Below the pieces are notes generated by a model that saw only the letters and a list, made by a program, of their open reading frames with translations, was not told the origin of the DNA and made no database searches. This document shows, piece by piece, positions 44,850 to 53,729 of a stretch of 64,000 bases of DNA. Origin of the DNA: Litoreibacter halocynthiae (lineage in GTDB: Bacteria > Pseudomonadota > Alphaproteobacteria > Rhodobacterales > Rhodobacteraceae). The position numbers and the translations under genes are program-made. The DNA lies in the NCBI RefSeq assembly GCF_004365635.1, contig NZ_SOBH01000002.1, forward strand, positions 1 to 64,000, in the 5' to 3' direction. Each line of letters begins with the position of its first letter. Positions within the stretch are counted from its first letter, which is position 1.

Positions 44850-45731
44850 TTATCCTTTGACGGCGCCAGCGGTCAGCCCGCTTACGATTTGACGTTGGAA
44901 GAACATAACCATCACGAAAAGCGGCGCCGTCGCAGAGACAACTGCCGACACGGCGAACATGACGTTACCCTTGGTTTGTGTGGTGCCAAGGAAACTTGCG
45001 ATCTTGGGTATCATGGTCTGGTTCTCTTTGCTCAGCAGCATGGTGGTCACGGCAAAGTCGTTATAGGCCAGCAGGAAGCTGAACAGACCCGTCGTGATGA
45101 CCCCCGGCCACATCACCGGAATGATCACGTGGCGGAAAGCCTGAAACCGCGTGCAGCCATCGACCATGGCGCTTTCGTCCAGATCCTTGGGGATGTTCTT
45201 GAAGAACGAATGCAGCATCCACAGGGTAAACGGCTGGTTGATCGCCACCAGCACGATCACGGTCGTGTAAAGATGGCCCCAAAGGTTCCATTCGAAGAAC
45301 GGCAGCAGGTAGCCCGAGACCAGCGTGATCGGCGGCATGGCGCGGAACATCAGCGCGAACAGCAGGAACCAGAACGCATAGCGGTGGGTCGAGCGCGCAA
45401 GGGCGTAGCCCCCCAGCGTGCCGCAGGTCAGCGAGACGGTCACAACGAACACACATACAATCGTGGTGTTCAGCGCCGCACGCCAGAATTCTTCCTGCAC
45501 CCAAGCGCCCTCATAGCCGGCACCGGTGAAGCTGCCCCCGGTTTCGGCCTGTGTCAGGGTGCCGAACAGGGCATTGGCCCAATTGGCCTTGGAGAAGAAA
45601 TCCCCCTCGACCTTGAACGATCCCCACAGCGTCCACAGGAACGGGAAGGCGGCGACGAGCAGCCAGATCACCAGAAACGAGGTCGCCATGATCCGGATCG
45701 TGGGTGGTTGGCGTGTAGCTTTGCTGGACAT
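44850..45731 (-). CDS. ABC transporter permease (MalG/UgpE-like)
   Basis: A 293-residue inner-membrane protein with six membrane segments. The EAA loop ([25 protein letters not shown], cited from [15 protein letters not shown]) lies at about 195-215 and contacts the ATPase. The N-terminal TM starts at about residue 12. It forms the channel with the permease encoded just upstream. Confidence 0.95.
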   Translation of the reverse strand: MSSKATRQPPTIRIMATSFLVIWLLVAAFPFLWTLWGSFKVEGDFFSKANWANALFGTLTQAETGGSFTGAGYEGAWVQEEFWRAALNTTIVCVFVVTVSLTCGTLGGYALARSTHRYAFWFLLFALMFRAMPPITLVSGYLLPFFEWNLWGHLYTTVIVLVAINQPFTLWMLHSFFKNIPKDLDESAMVDGCTRFQAFRHVIIPVMWPGVITTGLFSFLLAYNDFAVTTMLLSKENQTMIPKIASFLGTTQTKGNVMFAVSAVVSATAPLFVMVMFFQRQIVSGLTAGAVKG

Positions 45732-45742
45732 ATCTTGCCCCC

Positions 45743-46765
45743 CTACTTGCGGTCAAAGTCGCGCCATGTCCGAACAAGGACCGGCGAGAGAAGTATGGCA
45801 ATGCCGATGATGGTCAGCACCGATGTTGCAGCGGCCGAGGACAGCAAGCGCGTCTCGCCCCCAAGGTCGTTGTAGATCGCATAGGACAGCGACGTGGCAT
45901 GCGCCGAGGCCTGAAAACTGACAATCGGCTCGAACACCCTGAAGTTGTCCATTAGCTGGATCAGCGCCACGAAGGTCACCAGCGGCAACAGATGCGGCAC
46001 CACGACAAATCGGATACGCTCCCAACGGGTTGCCCCGTCAACCATTGCGGATTCCAGCGTGTCGGTGTTGACCGTTTGAAGCCCCGCATAGAACACGACG
46101 AAGGCGAAAGGGGCCGCGTGCCAGACCCCGTAGACCATAAGCATGATCCACATCAGCCCCGTTGACGCCTTGACCGATAGGTTCGGGTCATCCGTCAGCC
46201 ATTGCAATCCGGTCCCCAGAATACCGCGCGCATCCACCATCCAGAACAGGATCAGCGACCCCACAAGCGGTGTCACGATCATCGGCAGCAGCGAGAAAAA
46301 GATCGTCGGGCCTTTCAGGGCCTTGGCGACGGAGTTGACGGCAATGGCGACGAAGAACCCCAAAAGGATGGTCAGCGGCGTCACGATGGCCGTGTAGGTC
46401 AAGGTAAACCCCAACGCCTTGTAGAATGGCAGGTTCATCAAGCTGCGCCCGAAATCCGGCAGCCCGTCCGAGTTCACCCAAGCCGCAGCCACTTCGCCAA
46501 AGGCCAGATGGTTGCGGTCTGTGTAGATGTCCAATCCCGCGAATTTGCCCAAGGGCTCGGCTTCGCGGATAGCGGCGGTGGCCTCTTGGTCGACCGAGGT
46601 TTCCATCGTGCAGCCGAACGGCCCGCAGTTTTTGACCTGAACGACTACCTGCTCATGGGCGGAGTAAAAGGACTGGCTGACGACCGACACGATCGGAAAG
46701 GCGATAAAGGCCAACATCAACAAGGTGGACGGGAGAACGAACCAGAAGAATGAACTGTGTTTCAT
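45743..46765 (-). CDS. ABC transporter permease (MalF/UgpA-like)
   Basis: A 340-residue permease with six to seven membrane segments and a periplasmic insert at about 35-95 holding a Cys pair (VKNCGPFGCTME), an unusual detail. The EAA loop is ESAMVDGATRWERIRFVVVP at about 240-260. It lies 11 bases upstream of the partner permease, and a strong hairpin separates it from the binding-protein gene. Confidence 0.94.
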   Translation of the reverse strand: MKHSSFFWFVLPSTLLMLAFIAFPIVSVVSQSFYSAHEQVVVQVKNCGPFGCTMETSVDQEATAAIREAEPLGKFAGLDIYTDRNHLAFGEVAAAWVNSDGLPDFGRSLMNLPFYKALGFTLTYTAIVTPLTILLGFFVAIAVNSVAKALKGPTIFFSLLPMIVTPLVGSLILFWMVDARGILGTGLQWLTDDPNLSVKASTGLMWIMLMVYGVWHAAPFAFVVFYAGLQTVNTDTLESAMVDGATRWERIRFVVVPHLLPLVTFVALIQLMDNFRVFEPIVSFQASAHATSLSYAIYNDLGGETRLLSSAAATSVLTIIGIAILLSPVLVRTWRDFDRK

Positions 46766-46798
46766 AGCTTGAGCTGCCTGTTGTGAATGGGGGCAGTG

Positions 46799-46842
46799 AA
46801 AAGGGCGCGACGCGTGACGGTGTCAGGGCGGCGCGCCCTTTT
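46799..46842 (-). terminator. Hairpin between the binding-protein and permease genes
   Basis: An 11-bp stem AAAAGGGCGCG/CGCGCCCTTTT with a 22-base loop lies 13 bases after the binding-protein stop. This arrangement usually raises the ratio of binding protein to permease by partial termination or by protecting the upstream mRNA. Confidence 0.8.
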
Positions 46843-46854
46843 GGAAGAGACGAC

Positions 46855-48090
46855 TTACTTGACGTAGCCCTGCTCTTTTGCGGCAGCTGTGTAGGCCGCT
46901 TCGATGTCGGCGAGCGTCTGCTCGGCGCTTTCCTTGCCAGTCAGGAAATCTGCAATGTTGTCACCGGACGCGGTGTGCAGCAGACCCATGTAAGGCAGCA
47001 TCGGGTAAGGCTTCGATCCGGCTTTAACCGCGGCCAGAACACCTTCAGAAACCGGAGCGGGCTCATAGCCCTCAATCAGCCAAACTGCTTGGTCCATGGT
47101 CGTGTCGTTCAACGTCGACGGTGCCACGGCGTGGGCCAGTGCTTGGAACGTCGCAGCGGCATCTTCGTCGCTGATGTTTTTCGCAACAGTCCAGCCATCC
47201 CACCACAGGGTGGTTGCAGGAACGCCGCTGTCACCAACCATGAGCGGGCCTGCGACTTTGGTGTTCTCGTAAACCTGCGGCTCGGAGCCTTCTGTATCCA
47301 TCAGGTTCTGCATCCGGCTGCCCCACATATGCATCAGCGCGACATTGCCAGCTTCCCATTCAGCCTGCGTGCCGTTGGAATCGTGGGTCAGGTAGTCGGG
47401 GTTCATGTATTCGGTCAGCGCCTTCATCATCTCCAAAGTAGCAACACCTTGCGCGTTGTTGATCGAGATGTTGGCAGTGCCCGGCTCGAAGAATTCACCG
47501 CCATGGCCAATATACATGTTGTTGAATTCCTGCGCGAGGTTCCAACCGGCCGCATATGGACCGCCGACGGGGTTTTCCATGATGCCTGCATCGCGGATGG
47601 CTTTGGCAGCGACGAGGACTTCGTCGTAAGTGGATGGAACCGCAAGGCCAACTTCTTCCAGAACGTCGGACCGGTAGGCCAATGTTTGCGCGTTTGCCAT
47701 GAAGGCAACAGCCATGACTTTGCCGTCAACTGTGATCAACTGGCGCTGCGGGATGTCTTTGCCGTATTCCGCGACAAGGGCGTCCAGCGGCTGGATGACG
47801 TCTTCGTTGATCAACGCTACGATGGACGAGTTGGCAACAATCGCACTGGTGTATTCGGCTGGGTTGCCGGACATGCCAGCCACATTCAGTGTTTGGTGGT
47901 CGGCAGTCAGGTTTGCCTCGATCGTTGCACCAGTGCATTCAGCTGCGGCAGTGGCGACAGTCTGGATGGCAGGAAATTCGTTGCCGATGATGTTCACGCG
48001 GCCACTGTCGATCGTGCAAGCAGCGCTCGCAGCACCGGCAGCGACGACAAGGGCGCTCGCGGCGACCGTCGATTTGATAAAGGTTTTCAT
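46855..48090 (-). CDS. ABC transporter substrate-binding protein, sugar type
   Basis: A 411-residue exported protein with a signal peptide (MKTFIKSTVAASALVVAAGA, cleaved before ACTIDS). It resembles family 1 binding proteins, with VMAVAFMANAQTLAYRSDVLEEVG and ATTLWWDGWTVAKNIS regions typical of sugar or polyol ligands. GGGAGAATCCGCA precedes the ATG; the frame is open 168 bases upstream but lacks support. It heads the operon, and a LacI-type dyad lies 120 bases upstream. Confidence 0.93.
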   Translation of the reverse strand: MKTFIKSTVAASALVVAAGAASAACTIDSGRVNIIGNEFPAIQTVATAAAECTGATIEANLTADHQTLNVAGMSGNPAEYTSAIVANSSIVALINEDVIQPLDALVAEYGKDIPQRQLITVDGKVMAVAFMANAQTLAYRSDVLEEVGLAVPSTYDEVLVAAKAIRDAGIMENPVGGPYAAGWNLAQEFNNMYIGHGGEFFEPGTANISINNAQGVATLEMMKALTEYMNPDYLTHDSNGTQAEWEAGNVALMHMWGSRMQNLMDTEGSEPQVYENTKVAGPLMVGDSGVPATTLWWDGWTVAKNISDEDAAATFQALAHAVAPSTLNDTTMDQAVWLIEGYEPAPVSEGVLAAVKAGSKPYPMLPYMGLLHTASGDNIADFLTGKESAEQTLADIEAAYTAAAKEQGYVK

Positions 48091-48734
48091 TGCGGATTCT
48101 CCCGTTGTTGGCAGTAGTTCCGTGCCTCCCGCGAAGGGGATCACCGGATTTTTTGTAATAGTTGGCCGGACCGTTAATCGGCCCTGACTTCCCCAACGGT
48201 AACGAAAGTTGAATACGCTTGCAATAATTTTAGTTTCGCCCCCGCAAACCCCATCCATCTAGACATGCGCGCTGGCATGGTTCACAAAAATTCCAACACG
48301 AAAACCGCAGTTTACTTGGGGATAGGCCGGCGCACGGGTGTCTGCATCACTGCCTTGGCAAACGGCATTCCGACGCTCTGTGTGCCTAATGCTCACCAAC
48401 TCTGATTCTATCTAAAGCGCGAATCTGATGAGGCCGATTCTGCGGCGAAATCTTGCATTTTCGACTGATTACCCCACTTTTCTTCAATAAAATCCGGATT
48501 GCTGAGCTTTCAAACCGCATCGGCAACGACTCTCGCGCCAACGGGCTGATAGGTCGCACGGTCAGCGGGTTTCCAAGTGCATCCGAATAGGTGGCCCCGG
48601 CGCGCGTCAGATGCTGACCGAGGTGCCAGACCTATGGCCAAAAAGCCAATTCAACCTAGCCGGCAGGCTTTGCATGCGAATGCAACTACAAGAAGATTTC
48701 TCAAACAGAATATTTGCAGGCGGCAGATCAAAGA
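48091..48734. promoter_or_regulatory. Long regulatory gap upstream of the ABC operon
   Basis: About 640 bases between the binding-protein gene and the TPP enzyme gene, both on the minus strand. No gene is supported here. It holds the LacI-type dyad at 48210-48223 and AT-rich stretches near 48470-48500 that could be promoter elements. Confidence 0.5.
48210..48223. promoter_or_regulatory. LacI/GalR-type operator candidate
   Basis: TGAATACGCTTGCA fits the family pattern TGNAANCGNTTNCA with one mismatch and a central CG. It lies 120 bases before the binding-protein start and the LacI gene is in the same operon, so autoregulation is likely. Confidence 0.55.
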
Positions 48735-50318
48735 TCAGCCGAGCGCGGTCTCCGGCGTCACATGGATCAATGTCGGCCCGTCAGTGGCTAGCGCTTCTGT
48801 TACCGCGTGCTGGAACGCCTCCAGTGAACGCGGGTCAACCGCGCGGGCGCCATAGGCTTCCGCCAGCTTGCAGAAATCAGGGTTGCGGGCGACCACCGCA
48901 TTGGGCGCGATCTGCGCATGGATCATGCCGTCCTCGATCTCTTTCAGCTTGCCATTGTCCCAAACGATGATCGGCAGGCTCAAACCCAGCTCCACCGCCG
49001 TCGCCAGTTCCTGAATGTTGTACTGAAAGCCGCTGTCGCCGTTGACCGAGATGACCGGATTGTCCCCTGCCCCCACCTTGCCACCGATGGCCGCTGCCAG
49101 CGCGTAGCCCAATGTGCCGAAGCCCGACGGGTGATGCCAGTGGCCGGGGCGGTCCATGGGAAAGGTCTCATTGGCGACATAGGCGAATTGCGTCATGTCG
49201 GAGAAGATCATCGTCTCGGGGGGCAGCACCGTGCGCAGCGCGTCCACCAGCGGGACGATCCCCGGGCGGTCCGCATCCGTCTCGGCGCGCCACTTCGCCC
49301 GCATGGCGGTGATCGCAGCCGCATCCCAATCGCTGCCGGACGGCTCCATCGTCGCCAGAAGCGCCTCGCAGAAGACCGTGCAATCGGCCAGCACAGGATC
49401 GGTCACATTGTGGCGATCCATCAGCATCTGAGGGTCAAGGTCAACGCGGATCATCGGACAGTCATGGCCGAGCGGGCCGCGCCATAGGTCGCATTCGGAC
49501 AGCTCGCTGCCAAGAACCAACACCAGATCAGCCTGCGCCATGATTTCGGCGCTACCCGGGCGGCTCAAACACGCGCCAAAGCTCAACGGTGCGTCGTCTC
49601 CATACAGGCCACGGCCCGCATTGGTCATGAACACGGCAGCCCCTGCACGGGTCGCAACCTCCGCAGCAAGCCCCCCCGCGCGACATGCGCCGCCGCCAAG
49701 GATCACCACCGGTCGCTTGGCTGCTGACAGCATCCCCGCAATGCGGGCGATCTGGTCAGAATTAGGGGCATCGAACGCTATCTGCACCGACCGGTCCGCT
49801 GCGGGCGCGGCCTCCGCTTCCAGCAACGCAATCGGCACATTCATCAGCTTGGGGCGCGGACGCGAGGTCTTGAACTCCAGCAGCGCGCGGTCGATCAGGT
49901 GGTACGCGGCGTTCGCGGTGCGCGGGGTTTCCGACCAGTCCGCAACGGTCGCACCTGCGCCCTCTTGGTCCAGCATCTGGTGCAACTGGCCTCGGGTCGC
50001 CACCGTCTCGTCAAGGCAGGACGCAATCACCAGCAGCGGCACGCTATCCGAATAGGCCTGCCCCACGGGGTTCATGATGTTGCACAGCCCCGGCCCCGTG
50101 ATCACGTAAGCCACACCGGGTTTGCCGGTGGCCCGCGCATAGCCGTCCGCCATGAAACCTGCGCCCTGCTCGTTGCGGGCCAGCACATGGGTGATCCCCG
50201 CCTCCTCGATCCCGCGATACATTTCTTGGTTATGCACACCGGGAATGCCGAAAATGACCTCCACGCCACGGGACTTCAACATATGCGACAGCTGTGCGCC
50301 GAGCGGTTTGGTGGACAT
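48735..50318 (-). CDS. Thiamine-diphosphate enzyme, AruI/acetolactate-synthase-like
   Basis: A 527-residue ThDP enzyme. The N-terminal domain has the catalytic Glu in LARNEQGAGFMADGYARATG, the central domain PVVILGGGACRAGG, and the C-terminal ThDP site begins NGDSGFQYNIQELATAVE and ends in VWDNG. The front VIFGIPGVHNQEMYRGI is like 5-guanidino-2-oxopentanoate decarboxylase (AruI) of arginine breakdown. A true acetolactate synthase is less likely, as no small subunit follows. It starts 1 base after the TrkH stop. Confidence 0.82.
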   Translation of the reverse strand: MSTKPLGAQLSHMLKSRGVEVIFGIPGVHNQEMYRGIEEAGITHVLARNEQGAGFMADGYARATGKPGVAYVITGPGLCNIMNPVGQAYSDSVPLLVIASCLDETVATRGQLHQMLDQEGAGATVADWSETPRTANAAYHLIDRALLEFKTSRPRPKLMNVPIALLEAEAAPAADRSVQIAFDAPNSDQIARIAGMLSAAKRPVVILGGGACRAGGLAAEVATRAGAAVFMTNAGRGLYGDDAPLSFGACLSRPGSAEIMAQADLVLVLGSELSECDLWRGPLGHDCPMIRVDLDPQMLMDRHNVTDPVLADCTVFCEALLATMEPSGSDWDAAAITAMRAKWRAETDADRPGIVPLVDALRTVLPPETMIFSDMTQFAYVANETFPMDRPGHWHHPSGFGTLGYALAAAIGGKVGAGDNPVISVNGDSGFQYNIQELATAVELGLSLPIIVWDNGKLKEIEDGMIHAQIAPNAVVARNPDFCKLAEAYGARAVDPRSLEAFQHAVTEALATDGPTLIHVTPETALG

Positions 50319-50319
50319 G

Positions 50320-51768
50320 TCAGGCTCTCCAGAAACGAATGGTGAAAATTGCGTAGACGGCCAGAAGCTCCAACCGACCGATCAACATGCCAGCAGCCAG
50401 CAGCCACTTTGCGGTGTCGTTCAACCCCGAGAAGTTGCCAGCTGGCCCGATCTGGCTGCCTAAGCCGGGGCCGATATTGGCCAAGGCGCTGGCTGCACCG
50501 GACACCGAGGTGATAAAATCCAGTCCGGTCATGCCAAGCAGGACCGACAGCATCCCCATCGAGACCACAAACATCACAAAGAACGACATCACCGAGGACA
50601 ACACATCCTCGCTTACGGGCTTGCCGTCATAGCGCGGCTGGAACAGGCCGTGCGGCGAGTGGATGCGGCGCACCTGCGCCTTGATCGAGGCGAATAACAA
50701 CTGGTAGCGGAAGATTTTGACCGAGCACGCGGTCGAGCCGGCGCAGCCGCCGATCAGACCCAGAAAGAAGAACACCGCCACCGCAAGGCTGCCCCAAAGC
50801 TGGTAGTCCACGCTGGCATAGCCCGTGCCGGAAATGATCGACACCACGTTGAACAGCCCCTCGCGAAACCCCTCCTCCGGATGATCACCGAAGACGAACA
50901 GGCGGAACACGGTAAACAACAAGGTAAAGCCCAGAATGGTCGCCAGATAGGCCCGCAGCTGGCTGTCCCTCAGCAATGGCTTGGCCGAACCGGAGAGCAG
51001 CTGCACGTAGCGCACAAATGGCAGCGACCCCAAGATCATGAAGAACGAGGCCACATATTCCGGTGTCCCCTGAAACGCTCCGAACGAGGCATCCGATGTC
51101 GAAAACCCGCCGGTCGACATGGTGGTCAACGCGTGGTTGATCGCCTCGAAAGGGCTCAACCCGACAATGACATAAGCAACGGCACACGCGATGGTGAGAC
51201 CGATATAGAAATAGGAAATCTGCGCGGCAATCTGCACCGCCCGCGGCAGCACCTTGCCCATTGTGTCGAACGCCTCGGACCGGAAAATCTGCATCCCCCC
51301 GACCCTAAGTTCGGGCAGGAACACCATGGCGACTACGATGATACCGATGCCGCCGAACCATTGCAGCATCGACCGCCATAGCTTCAGCCCGTCCGGCAAG
51401 GCCTCCAACTGGGTAAATACCGTGGAACCGGTGGTGGTTAGCCCTGACATGGCCTCGAAAAACGCATCGACATAGCGCGCCTCGGTGGCCCCCAGAAACA
51501 TCGGTAACGCGCCAAAAATCGGCAGCGCCAGCCAGACGCCTGTGGTCAGCAAAAAGGTTTGCTGGATGGACAACCGGTCGCCCACCCCGTTGGAAGATGC
51601 CAGCGCCATCAATACGCCAATCCCCGTGGTGATGATCGCGCTTTCGGCAAAAGCGGGCCAATGCCCGTTGCCCACCCACAGGTCCAAAGCCATCGGAATC
51701 AGCATCGAAGCCCCGAGGCAGGCGGTAAGCAGGCCAATCACATAGGCCACTGGGCGTGCGTCAAACAT
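50320..51768 (-). CDS. TrkH-family potassium uptake protein
   Basis: A 482-residue membrane protein with four pore repeats. The selectivity loops are GLTTTGSTVF, TMSTGGFSTSD, IISGTGYASVD and ANIGPGLGSQ, each with the Gly that lines the filter. It imports potassium with a TrkA-type regulatory partner, which is not in the window. The next gene downstream, the TPP enzyme, begins 1 base after its stop, which is an odd pairing. Confidence 0.94.
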   Translation of the reverse strand: MFDARPVAYVIGLLTACLGASMLIPMALDLWVGNGHWPAFAESAIITTGIGVLMALASSNGVGDRLSIQQTFLLTTGVWLALPIFGALPMFLGATEARYVDAFFEAMSGLTTTGSTVFTQLEALPDGLKLWRSMLQWFGGIGIIVVAMVFLPELRVGGMQIFRSEAFDTMGKVLPRAVQIAAQISYFYIGLTIACAVAYVIVGLSPFEAINHALTTMSTGGFSTSDASFGAFQGTPEYVASFFMILGSLPFVRYVQLLSGSAKPLLRDSQLRAYLATILGFTLLFTVFRLFVFGDHPEEGFREGLFNVVSIISGTGYASVDYQLWGSLAVAVFFFLGLIGGCAGSTACSVKIFRYQLLFASIKAQVRRIHSPHGLFQPRYDGKPVSEDVLSSVMSFFVMFVVSMGMLSVLLGMTGLDFITSVSGAASALANIGPGLGSQIGPAGNFSGLNDTAKWLLAAGMLIGRLELLAVYAIFTIRFWRA

Positions 51769-51895
51769 AGCGCCAAGGCTTGGAGCGGTGCTGGCAAACT
51801 GTCAAGCAGTGCCGTGACATAAGGCCAACTTCGGTGCTCTGTTGAGTAGGCATTCAGGGCTTACTTTTGCCGACACCTGTCGGCCCCTGTTGCGC

Positions 51896-52954
51896 TCAGT
51901 TTGCCGCGTATAGACTGCCTGTTGATGTCGCAAGGAACGCCTTGAGGCCGATCTCCTCTTGCTTCAAGAACCCCGTTGCCGGCAGTGCGCCATCACGCAC
52001 CATTTCGATAATCGAGACAACCGAGCCAGCGGTCGTCCACGAAATCGCGGTGCGCTGTTTACCTGCAACTTCGACGGGGCGATACGCACGGACGAATTCG
52101 CGGCGCTGCAACTTTCCGTCGATCGTGCCCTCGGCAGAAGCATGTACATAGACAATATCGTCTTCAACGGGCGGCTTCGCATTGATCAAAATCTCGCCCG
52201 CCTCTTTGCGGCGGTCCCGCATCAAAAGCTCGTGGAAGAAGAAATTCATCAACTTCGCATGGCCCGGATATCGCATGGTTTTATAGTCGATATTCGCGAC
52301 TTTACCCAGATAGGTCTCGCACATGGTGCCCAAGCCGCCCGAGGTGGTGAATGCCTCAAGCTTCATGCCGTCGATATAGATGTCTTCCATCCATTCCATC
52401 GGCGACACGAGCTTGCGCGCGCCATCCTCGATCACTTCGCAGTCATTCAGGTATTCATTCACCACGCCTTCGGGGGACCAGTTGAAGGAATAGCCCATCA
52501 AACCGGTCGGGTTCTGTGGCAATGCGCCAACACGCATCTTGCACGAACGGCATTCATCCAACTGGGCAATCAATGACGCGCCGACGATCCCGATAAAACC
52601 GGGTGCAAGTCCACATTGCGGCGCCATAAGGCCCTTTGAAGTCTTGCTCAACTCTATGACACGGTTTGTGGTCGGCACATCTTCGGTCAGGTCGAAATAG
52701 TGAATACCCGCACGATGGGCAATTTCGGCCACCGAAATGTTCAGATGGAATGGCAAACACGACAGAACGGCATCCTGTTTGGTAAAAACCGCTTCAACAG
52801 CACTTGTATTCGTCAAATCCAGCGCCACTACCGGAAACGGCAGATCACCGCGGGTCGCCAGATCAATGCCTGTTACGTCAAAGCCTGACCCATGCAACAA
52901 CTCGGCCGCCAGACTGCCAACCTTGCCCAACCCCAAAACTGCAATCTTCTTCAT
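51896..52954 (-). CDS. Saccharopine dehydrogenase-like, lysine 6-dehydrogenase-like
   Basis: A 352-residue enzyme. The Rossmann site VLGLGKVGSLAAELL is at residues 5-19 and HYFDLTEDVPTTN with LMAPQCGLAPGFIG marks the family. The C-terminus has ISWTTAGSVVSIIEMV. Lysine 6-dehydrogenases and lysine-ketoglutarate-type reductases are the nearest I recall. It is divergent from an Lrp regulator 125 bases away, which fits amino-acid control. Confidence 0.8.
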   Translation of the reverse strand: MKKIAVLGLGKVGSLAAELLHGSGFDVTGIDLATRGDLPFPVVALDLTNTSAVEAVFTKQDAVLSCLPFHLNISVAEIAHRAGIHYFDLTEDVPTTNRVIELSKTSKGLMAPQCGLAPGFIGIVGASLIAQLDECRSCKMRVGALPQNPTGLMGYSFNWSPEGVVNEYLNDCEVIEDGARKLVSPMEWMEDIYIDGMKLEAFTTSGGLGTMCETYLGKVANIDYKTMRYPGHAKLMNFFFHELLMRDRRKEAGEILINAKPPVEDDIVYVHASAEGTIDGKLQRREFVRAYRPVEVAGKQRTAISWTTAGSVVSIIEMVRDGALPATGFLKQEEIGLKAFLATSTGSLYAAN

Positions 52955-53079
52955 CCAACAAATCCTTCGCGTCTTTCAGACACGATCAAATCCTATTCCA
53001 CTGCCATCCAAAACGGCAATAATTGACGCAAATCGCTAAAGTTTTGACTTTTCAGCAACGACCAAAGATAACATGGAGT

Positions 53080-53511
53080 ATGGATGATCTAGACCACCAG
53101 CTTTTGCAGCTTCTAACCAAGGACGCGCGCGCGTCAGCGACAGTTCTTGCCCGCACCCTTGGCGTCTCGCGCGGTACAATTCAAAACCGCATTGACCGGT
53201 TGCAGCATCAAAACGTGATCAAACGGTTTACCGTTGAGCTGTCAGCAGGCAAGACAGATACGCAAGTGAGCGCCTTTACCCTGATCCGGTTGAAAGCGGA
53301 CGACGGGAAGGCCACCATTCAATCTTTGCGACGTATTTCTGCGATTTTGGACATCCACACCCTAAGTGGAAGCTTTGACCTTGTCGCCGAGGTGCGGGCG
53401 TCTTCGCTGTCAAACCTGGATACCGTTCTGGACTGTATCCGCGCCTTGCCCGAGGTCGCGGAAACGCAAAGCCATATCCGGCTCTCCTCCAGTAAAGCGG
53501 ACAATCGGTAA
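53080..53511 (+). CDS. Lrp/AsnC-family regulator divergent from the dehydrogenase
   Basis: A 143-residue regulator from the in-frame MDDLDHQLLQLL, the usual Lrp opening; a TTG at 53023 would add 19 residues. HTH: ASATVLARTLGVSRGTIQNRI. RAM domain: ISAILDIHTLSGSFDLVAEV. It probably controls the divergent dehydrogenase. The ribosome site is weak at either start. Confidence 0.85.
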   Translation: MDDLDHQLLQLLTKDARASATVLARTLGVSRGTIQNRIDRLQHQNVIKRFTVELSAGKTDTQVSAFTLIRLKADDGKATIQSLRRISAILDIHTLSGSFDLVAEVRASSLSNLDTVLDCIRALPEVAETQSHIRLSSSKADNR

Positions 53512-53604
53512 CAGCGCAGCATTTGCACAAAGGCTCCAGCCTACTTTGTGCAGACACCCCGCCATGGTCTTGACCCGCTTCCCCAGCAGGCGTATCCAAG
53601 CCCC

Positions 53605-53655
53605 CGTGGCGATTTGTTACCGGATTGCGGGCCACGTTAAATATGCTGCTAAAGA
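53605..53655 (+). ncRNA. SAM-II riboswitch (metA element)
   Basis: The sequence reads CGTGGC, then GATTTG, TTACCGG-ATTGC, GGGCCACG, TTAAA and GCTAAAG, matching the SAM-II consensus: the paired CGTGGC/GCCACG stem, the ATTTG and TTGC core segments and the final GCTAAA that closes the pseudoknot. It lies 75 bases before metZ. Riboswitches of this class sense S-adenosylmethionine in alphaproteobacteria. Confidence 0.93.
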
Positions 53656-53670
53656 GGATGGATTGCTATG

Positions 53671-53701
53671 AGCCTCCCCCTTTTCCCGGTGGAGGCTTTT
53701 T
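53671..53701 (+). terminator. Terminator-like hairpin between the SAM-II element and metZ
   Basis: AGCCTCC/GGAGGCT form a 7-bp stem with a 16-base loop, followed by TTTTAT. It starts 16 bases after the riboswitch and 28 bases before the metZ ATG ends the leader. This allows control by early termination in addition to the usual ribosome-site masking. Confidence 0.7.
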
Positions 53702-53729
53702 ATTTGGGCAATGCCCAACAGAGGATGAC

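Noticed and set aside
48735-50318. Acetolactate synthase large subunit for the branched-chain pathway with ilvC
   Set aside because: No small subunit gene is adjacent, ilvC is 28 kb away, and the N-terminal sequence is closer to AruI-type decarboxylases.
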